DNA of 23,448 nucleotides, taken from Ichthyosporea sp. XGB-2017a (lineage: Eukaryota; Opisthokonta; Ichthyosporea). Each line of letters starts with the position of its first letter. Positions within the stretch are counted from its first letter, which is position 1. The stretch is taken from the NCBI GenBank assembly GCA_002811675.1, contig PDIM01000057.1, forward strand, positions 1 to 23,448. Direction: 5' to 3'. Position numbers and translations under genes: made by a program. The notes below the pieces were generated by a model. That model was not told the origin of the DNA, searched no databases, and saw only the letters and a list, made by a program, of their open reading frames with translations. This document shows positions 18,438 through 23,448 of this stretch, piece after piece.

Positions 18438-19873
18438 CTAGAATACTTCTGCATCAACATCTGTAATAACTTTCCCTAAAACTTTTTCTTCCCATTCACT
18501 TAGCTGATTCATGAACCCCCCGTTGGGATGAATGATGGATCTTTCATTTTTCACGTAGTCATATGCCTCCTTTAGAGTCCATTTGTTCTGATACATCAAA
18601 AAGCAGATAACCAAGGTGGAACTTCGGCTGACTCCAGCAGCACAGCAGACAAATACTTTATGATTCTTTGCTAGTTGCTTCGCCATAAACTCGCAAACCG
18701 ATGTAAAGAAGACATAGATGTTAGCTGTTGCTCGGTCCTCCACATCAACATCAAGAACATTATCTTTGTCAATTCGTAACCTACAAACAGTGTGAAAAAG
18801 AATGAATAAAAAGAGAAGGCAAGCACTCCAAGGCTTACATTAACTGTAAACTTACCCCTCGCAATCTACTGCCATTTTAGAAGCATTTACAATTGCCCTA
18901 ATGTTAAGATTTCCCATTACTTCTGTAGTGATATGTTGATGCTTCCCTATATCCGAAAAATCATTCAAAGATATTTAAGCTGAGGCTGATGAAGGTGCAC
19001 CTGTACATTAGACTATACAAAGAACTTACCTAAAAACAATTTGTCTTCCACAATTTCAGAAGGTAGCATTACATAACTTTCAAGATTGACGAATTTGTTG
19101 TATTCTTCATAATAAGATTCTACGTAATTTTCGTTTAGGCTGTTTTTACGAAACGAATTGGAAGAGTCGGCTTTCGCATTGGTTAAAAAGGGAAACTTTT
19201 CTTCAAAGTCATTAAACCCTCCTGATAGAGTAGCAAAGAGGGAAAGAGCGTAATTAAGAATTGAAGGTAAGAAGGAAACTGGGCTGTTAAGCACTTTCCG
19301 ATTTGAAGTTATGCGGTCGAGCACCTTCCTCTTTGGAGTAGCAGACTTACCTTTCAGATACGTGATTCCTACTTTTCTCCTGTACTTGCCTACCCCTTCG
19401 CTATGTGCATCAACATAGGAAAAGAACCCCGAACAAAAATTTTGAAATTCTTTTGATAAGCCCACCCCCTTTTCCGTGTCTAAGGACTGACCTGAGCTGT
19501 CATACACGATAAAGTAAGCAACTCCCGAAGCTGAAGAAACGAGTGATCGCATATCATTGTTGTACTTCTTGCTCAAAGAAACTGAAGTAAATATGTGCTT
19601 GTCATTGTATAGTTTTTCGCTTCTCAAGTCTAATTTGCACAAACACTGGATAAGGTAAATAGATTATATACCAAAACACAAAAAACACTTTCTTTTCAGA
19701 CTGTCGAATTTGTTTCCAACAACTTTACCTAGAAGAAGCATATACCCTGGATCACAGACGTATGGAGTGAGGCACCCGGAATTAATAACATTGTAAAGAT
19801 GGCTCGAAGATACTTCTGCAATCAACCCTTCGCCTCTTTTTTCAGCGTACAATTCTTCAAATTTATTGGTCAT
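18438..19873 (-). CDS. STYXL1: STYXL1-like protein: rhodanese-like domain plus dual-specificity phosphatase domain
   Basis: My model has five exons, 19873-19729, 19629-19351, 19221-19030, 18946-18856 and 18780-18438, with consistent phases and 349 aa. Donors are GTAAAG, GTAAGT, GTAAGT and GTAAGT. The N-terminal rhodanese/CH2-like part (about 20-150) joins across introns to MLLL-DLRSEKLYNDKH and ITYLKG-GFNDF, lining up without gaps with human STYXL1 (DVRSKREYDESH; YILKGGYERF). The phosphatase part (about 195-345) starts PSEIVEDKLFLG and ends QLSEWEEKVLGKVITDV, again like STYXL1. The signature reads VCCAAGVSRSS: catalytic Cys282 (18642-18644) and Arg288 are present, as is the general-acid Asp251 in VEDRATANI, but the usual His is Cys281. 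Human STYXL1 is a pseudophosphatase with Phe-Ser at the His-Cys positions. Orthology is well supported; activity is inferred. Confidence 0.85.
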
Positions 19874-20456
19874 TGCGCGCTGCCGGACGCTTGCACTGCA
19901 CTACTTCAGGACAGTTGGCGACTTCAATAAGCCATGAAAGTACGAGAGCAGTCAGTGACCAGAACGAGACAAATGGAGAGCACAGTTGGAAATCTACTTA
20001 TATAATCTCTCTGCACAAGGAGGAACACAGAGTCATTCATTGTTTGCATGTTCTTCCTCCTCCTCGTCCTGCACTACAATAATATTATAAAAATAGCAAG
20101 TAGCTGATATTTGTTATTTATTTATTTATTCAAGACTGTGTGAATGAATGAAATTATTGGCATCATGAATGCTGGCCTTTTAGGGTTAGCAACAATGGCA
20201 TATTATAATTGACACGTTGCAGGTATACAGACTATGTATGTGCGCGCATTTCTCCTTTGATAATGCATTCTCTGCAAAGGCTATCAACCCATTGTTCCCA
20301 CGTATTTCAATTTTTGGCATGTAATTAATTAGATTTTGAGCTAGGAAGGGTGGATAACTACAGGTTCATGCTTCACGTTTTATTGCTATTTACAGAGTCA
20401 GAAGTATTGCAGATTTGCGTCTAAAATGGTTGTATTGAAAGAGATGTCGAGCAAAA
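19874..20456. other. Intergenic region upstream of the STYXL1-like gene
   Basis: There is no gene here. The left part must contain the promoter of the minus-strand STYXL1-like gene; I see no clear element. A TTTA tetranucleotide run lies at 20114-20130. TTAGGGTTAG at 20180-20189 looks telomere-like but is too short to mean much. The right end is the 3' flank of the oxidoreductase gene. Confidence 0.5.
20379..20384 (-). terminator. Polyadenylation signal of the FAD oxidoreductase gene
   Basis: AATAAA on the minus strand, about 73 nt past the TAA stop at 20457-20459. Confidence 0.5.
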
Positions 20457-21887
20457 TTAAATCTGGCCCACAAGACCATCTTCAATAGTTTCCAGATAAT
20501 CAGAAGCTTCGAACCTAGACGGGTCAAACTTGGCCGCGTAGTATGGAATCGAAGATTTGTCCACATTGCATACAAGATCAGAGAGCAACTCACCAGCTCC
20601 ATGGGCTGCCATTATACCATAACCACTTAATCCGCCACACAGGTAATAATTTCGCAGTCCAAAAGTGGCATCAGATTTCTTTCCAATCAGCGGTAAGTTA
20701 TCAGGGGTGTGGGTATAATATCCTCCGTCCACATACATAGATTTCGGCATATCTTCTATGTAAGAAGACAATCCTGGGATTGAGGTCATTAAGGACCTTA
20801 CACATACTTCAGGGTACGCAGGGTGAAATTGAAGATCTTCTTGGGCCTCTATTACCCCCTGCACGCTTTCAACTTCCTTCACAGGGTTACCATGCTCCCA
20901 CACAAAAATCATGCCATCATTTCCAGACTTGCGAACGTGAGCCCCCCCAGGGAGTTTGTTCAATAGTACCTTTTTTAGTGAGTTATCATCCATATCCTCT
21001 ATAAGGCTCCTCTCTTCCTCTGACCACTTCAATTCAACTGGGTCACTTGTTATAAGCACAGGGGCATCATTGGGAATAACATTATTTGGGTCTTTCATCA
21101 TTACCTTTGCATGGACGCTATTTTCCAAAGGCAATTTCCAATCTTCCTGGTATCCTCCGAGAACAACGCTGTTGACCTCCTCCAGGTACGGTCCTGCCGC
21201 ATTAATAACAGCACCACAGTTGATGTAATCAAATAAACCCGAATCATATTGGATTCCAAGAGAAGAAATACGGCCTTTCTCCACAGCTGTGTGCATTACT
21301 TGCCCTCTCACAACGGCTATACTTCCCGATTCTTTCCCAGTACTCAGCATTTCCATCCCCATAGTGTGCGCATTTATCCACCCACAATTTCTACCATAAA
21401 CTGCAGAACTAACACTCTTGTCAAGAAATGGGAAATGATTTTGAATGGTTCCACTTCCTTCCAAAAGGTCAATACCTCCGCTGCCAGGAGCTCCAATGGG
21501 TTGAGTACTAGAAGAATTTACGTACCTCACGTCCTGATTCTGAATGTTCAGCCACGACGCCATATCTTTTCTAAGATTGTCTTCCTGAGAAAAGAACAGA
21601 TAACCGTTTTCATATATGTTAAAGGACTTTTTCCCTTCATTCTGGTGAAACTTTTTCATTAAATCAATGCTATGAGAGGTGAAATCATACATAGACTGCC
21701 GCGGCCAAATATCCCTATAGCACTCTGTAGAGATGGAGCTTGTCAAGGAAAGAGGGGGCCTCGGATCAATTAAGACTATATTTTTCACTTTGTGCTTTAT
21801 GCTCAGATAATATGCTGTGGCAATGCCAGATATACCTGCACCACAAATCACAATATCTGCGAATCTATTTGTAGCAGCACGGATCAT
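20457..21887 (-). CDS. FAD-dependent oxidoreductase of the DAO (glycine/D-amino-acid oxidase-like) family
   Basis: The protein is 476 aa with no intron. It opens with a Rossmann dinucleotide fold: DIVICGAGISGIATAYYL (GxGxxG at 16-21), then the strand VLIDPR (38-43), whose acidic residue would bind the adenosine ribose. A GxVINAAGPY-type segment lies mid-protein. The C-terminal FAD-binding end has DGGYYTHTPDNLPLIG and CGGLSGYGIM (417-426), the standard DAO-fold closing motif. These enzymes oxidise secondary or primary amines (sarcosine, dimethylglycine, proline-like or D-amino acids) and pass electrons to oxygen or an electron carrier. The protein is shorter than sarcosine or dimethylglycine dehydrogenases and lacks their aminomethyltransferase domain. 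It is closer in plan to FOXRED1-like or bacterial stand-alone DAO proteins. There is no clear mitochondrial presequence before the fold. Substrate is unknown. Confidence 0.87.
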   Translation of the reverse strand: MIRAATNRFADIVICGAGISGIATAYYLSIKHKVKNIVLIDPRPPLSLTSSISTECYRDIWPRQSMYDFTSHSIDLMKKFHQNEGKKSFNIYENGYLFFSQEDNLRKDMASWLNIQNQDVRYVNSSSTQPIGAPGSGGIDLLEGSGTIQNHFPFLDKSVSSAVYGRNCGWINAHTMGMEMLSTGKESGSIAVVRGQVMHTAVEKGRISSLGIQYDSGLFDYINCGAVINAAGPYLEEVNSVVLGGYQEDWKLPLENSVHAKVMMKDPNNVIPNDAPVLITSDPVELKWSEEERSLIEDMDDNSLKKVLLNKLPGGAHVRKSGNDGMIFVWEHGNPVKEVESVQGVIEAQEDLQFHPAYPEVCVRSLMTSIPGLSSYIEDMPKSMYVDGGYYTHTPDNLPLIGKKSDATFGLRNYYLCGGLSGYGIMAAHGAGELLSDLVCNVDKSSIPYYAAKFDPSRFEASDYLETIEDGLVGQI

Positions 21888-22089
21888 TGTTAGAGAAACT
21901 ATACTTTCACCAGTTGCTGAATGAAACGCTATTCAGATGTGTATGGAATATAGACTTTGAATGAAGAGATGAAGAGATGTGTGTCTTGATAAGATTGGAT
22001 ATGTCACTACTTTTACTGCCTGCTTGTTACACATCCACTTAAATGTTTCGCTGGTTTAACAAGTGCACTCCATAAACCACTGGTCTGTG

Positions 22090-22135
22090 AATCATCCACT
22101 TGCAGAGTTGCTAATCATCCACTTGTAGTGTTGCT
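22090..22135. repeat. Two-copy 23-bp tandem repeat
   Basis: Units at 22090-22112 and 22113-22135 begin AATCATCCACTTG and end GTTGCT, differing at two positions. They lie about 200 bp upstream of the oxidoreductase start codon, in its promoter flank. Confidence 0.85.
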
Positions 22136-22324
22136 ACTCTTCAGCTCTATGCAGGTACTGGTTGGTCGTGGGGGTCACGAGGGAGGGAATATAGCTTGTC
22201 TTATAAGGGTCGTGTTCGTGGTTTCAGTACACTGTACATGGAGCCACCTGCCACAGTATAATTAATAATTTCCTCTATGGGAAGTAGATAATTAGCGCTG
22301 GTATAAAAATATCACAGAATTTAG

Positions 22325-22353
22325 ACATAAACCGGTTTTCAACTGGTTTATGT
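22325..22353. repeat. Perfect 9-bp inverted repeat
   Basis: ACATAAACC (22325-22333) and GGTTTATGT (22345-22353) pair exactly around an 11-nt loop. The short run CCCTAACCCTCCCTAA begins two bases later (22355-22370). Confidence 0.75.
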
Positions 22354-23448
22354 ACCCTAACCCTCCCTAAATATCAAGCAAGTGATTCAGACAGAGCATA
22401 AATCACATGCCCATTTACCTAATATATTCTGGCACTGGTATCGAAAGGAATGCACAGCTATAATAATAATAATAACAGCTATGTAGCTGCCTGTCTCTGC
22501 TTTGCACAATTCGGATCCGCGGTACTGGAGTCTGGACAACTTCCTCGCTTGAAACTGAAATGAAACTTGATTATGTGAATGAAACTTGAAAACTGAAACA
22601 GGTTCCCAGCGGGGGTTCCCAGGCTCCTTGGGTTCCAATGTCACGAATGACAAGAACTTAGACACAGGGAATATTACTCGACCTTAGCGCGCAGAAATAA
22701 AAGCCATACATCTACACCAATCACCATATTCACCTTTTTAATTGTAGCTTCAACTTAGAGTGTGGTAGCGAAGCGACAGAGAAAAAGAGTCATAATTGTC
22801 CCATATGAGTCCACTGCGAAAACTGTCCTTTACTGAAAAACCACATAATAGGCAGGAAGAGGTCTATACAAAATTGAAAATTCTATGAAGGAATACCACT
22901 TGCCATCTGTAATTAAATAAAGCAGCAACATTGGGCTGTGAGCACTAACGCTGACAAAAAGGAGTCTTTTGTCTGCTGGCCTGTGACTAAGGGGTCAAAT
23001 ATTGGGAGACCATGGTTAGAGCTTTGCGTATATACAGAGTAGGGAAGCTGGGGATAACGAGCGTACCTCCATGAGCAGAGTAAAAAAATGAAAATTCTAC
23101 GTTGCTTACGTTTTGACATCTGAGCTTCTCTGTCTGAAGAAAATATGACTTCACAGTCAGAAGCCTTCCATTATACTATGTCATCTAATGGCTACTATAA
23201 GGATGGCTGTGTGTACCTGAATGGGTGAGCTATAATATTGTGTAACCTTTGGGCGCTTTCTTCAGGCTGTAGGCAGAGTTGCTTTGTTTATTCGCATAAG
23301 GCAAAACTCTAATGCTTTAGCTGCACAGGCTTCCAGACGTCTGCACTTTGCACAGTGCACTCTGCAGCGTACTTCTAACTTCTATCACCCGTCACAATAT
23401 TTATACTCGTTATTACGTACACGGTACAGTGATATAAAAATTCAACTT

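Larger units (their letters stand above)
21888..23448. other. Gene-poor right end
   Basis: This 1.56 kb has no convincing gene. The left part is the promoter side of the oxidoreductase gene. It holds a 23-bp tandem repeat, a hairpin with adjacent telomere-like sequence, and a (TAA)5 microsatellite at 22461-22475. A 92-codon minus-strand frame at 22387-22665 passes through the microsatellite (giving an Ile run) and contains a possible donor, AG|GTAAAT, near 22420. A 68-codon minus frame at 22913-23119 begins with ATG and meets a GTAAGC donor-like site four codons later. Either could be an exon or a repeat fragment; neither can be identified. Confidence 0.45.

Noticed and set aside
18270-18479. 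69-codon plus-strand ORF at the 3' end of the STYXL1-like gene
   Set aside because: It runs antisense into the last coding exon and has no recognisable sequence or poly(A) context.
19630-19728. Alternative model with a 42-nt intron (donor 19671) in the STYXL1-like gene
   Set aside because: It would insert 19 residues before DLRS; the GTAAAG donor at 19728 joins MLLL directly to DLRS, as in human STYXL1, and gives a more usual intron length.
1-23448. tRNA genes, CRISPR arrays, operons, prokaryotic promoters
   Set aside because: Near-matches to a tRNA B box (near 549 and 3381) lack the invariant final C and an A box; there is no repeat-spacer array; gene structure is eukaryotic.

Overview
This window is nuclear DNA of a ciliated eukaryote with compact, mostly intron-poor genes. 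Eight protein genes are well supported. Introns appear only in two of them: one in the SulP transporter and four in the STYXL1-like phosphatase. They are 75-129 nt long, GT-AG, with GTAAGT/GTATGT-like donors. AATAAA signals lie shortly after most stop codons. A cilium is implied by an outer dynein arm docking-complex subunit (ODAD4/TTC25). An LRR-TSP1 receptor with a tail full of SH2-type tyrosine motifs, together with a STYXL1 orthologue, points to a holozoan (a sponge-like animal or a unicellular relative). That placement is inference; no rRNA, tRNA or organelle marker is present to fix it.

Layout. 1-621: A-rich sequence and a 34-bp tandem repeat. 622-2493 (-): type II membrane GT14 (core-2/xylosyltransferase-type) glycosyltransferase. 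3491-4921 (+): type II membrane GT8 glycosyltransferase. These two diverge from a shared 1-kb region. 4922-5232: decayed start of a biotin carboxylase gene. 5233-8136 (-): LRR-TSP1 single-pass receptor. 9062-11396 (-): SulP/SLC26 anion transporter with STAS domain, two exons. 12137-14032 (+): ODAD4. 14178-17147 (-): WDR75/UTP17, converging on ODAD4 with only 145 bp between stop codons. 17148-18437: gene-poor, with a weak small-gene candidate. 18438-19873 (-): five-exon STYXL1-like rhodanese plus dual-specificity phosphatase. 20457-21887 (-): FAD-dependent (DAO-type) oxidoreductase. 21888-23448: no convincing gene; short repeats and hairpins.

The genes do not form one pathway. They span secretory-pathway glycosylation, cell-surface signalling, anion transport, cilium assembly, ribosome biogenesis, phosphatase signalling and redox metabolism, as expected for a gene-dense eukaryotic locus. 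The most interesting observations are four. The STYXL1 orthologue keeps the catalytic Asp, Cys and Arg that the human pseudophosphatase has partly lost. The LRR-TSP1 receptor has a docking-site tail and an internal tetrabasic site. A biotin carboxylase relic lies between two convergent genes. An in-frame, stop-free intron in the STYXL1-like gene would be missed by ORF-based annotation.
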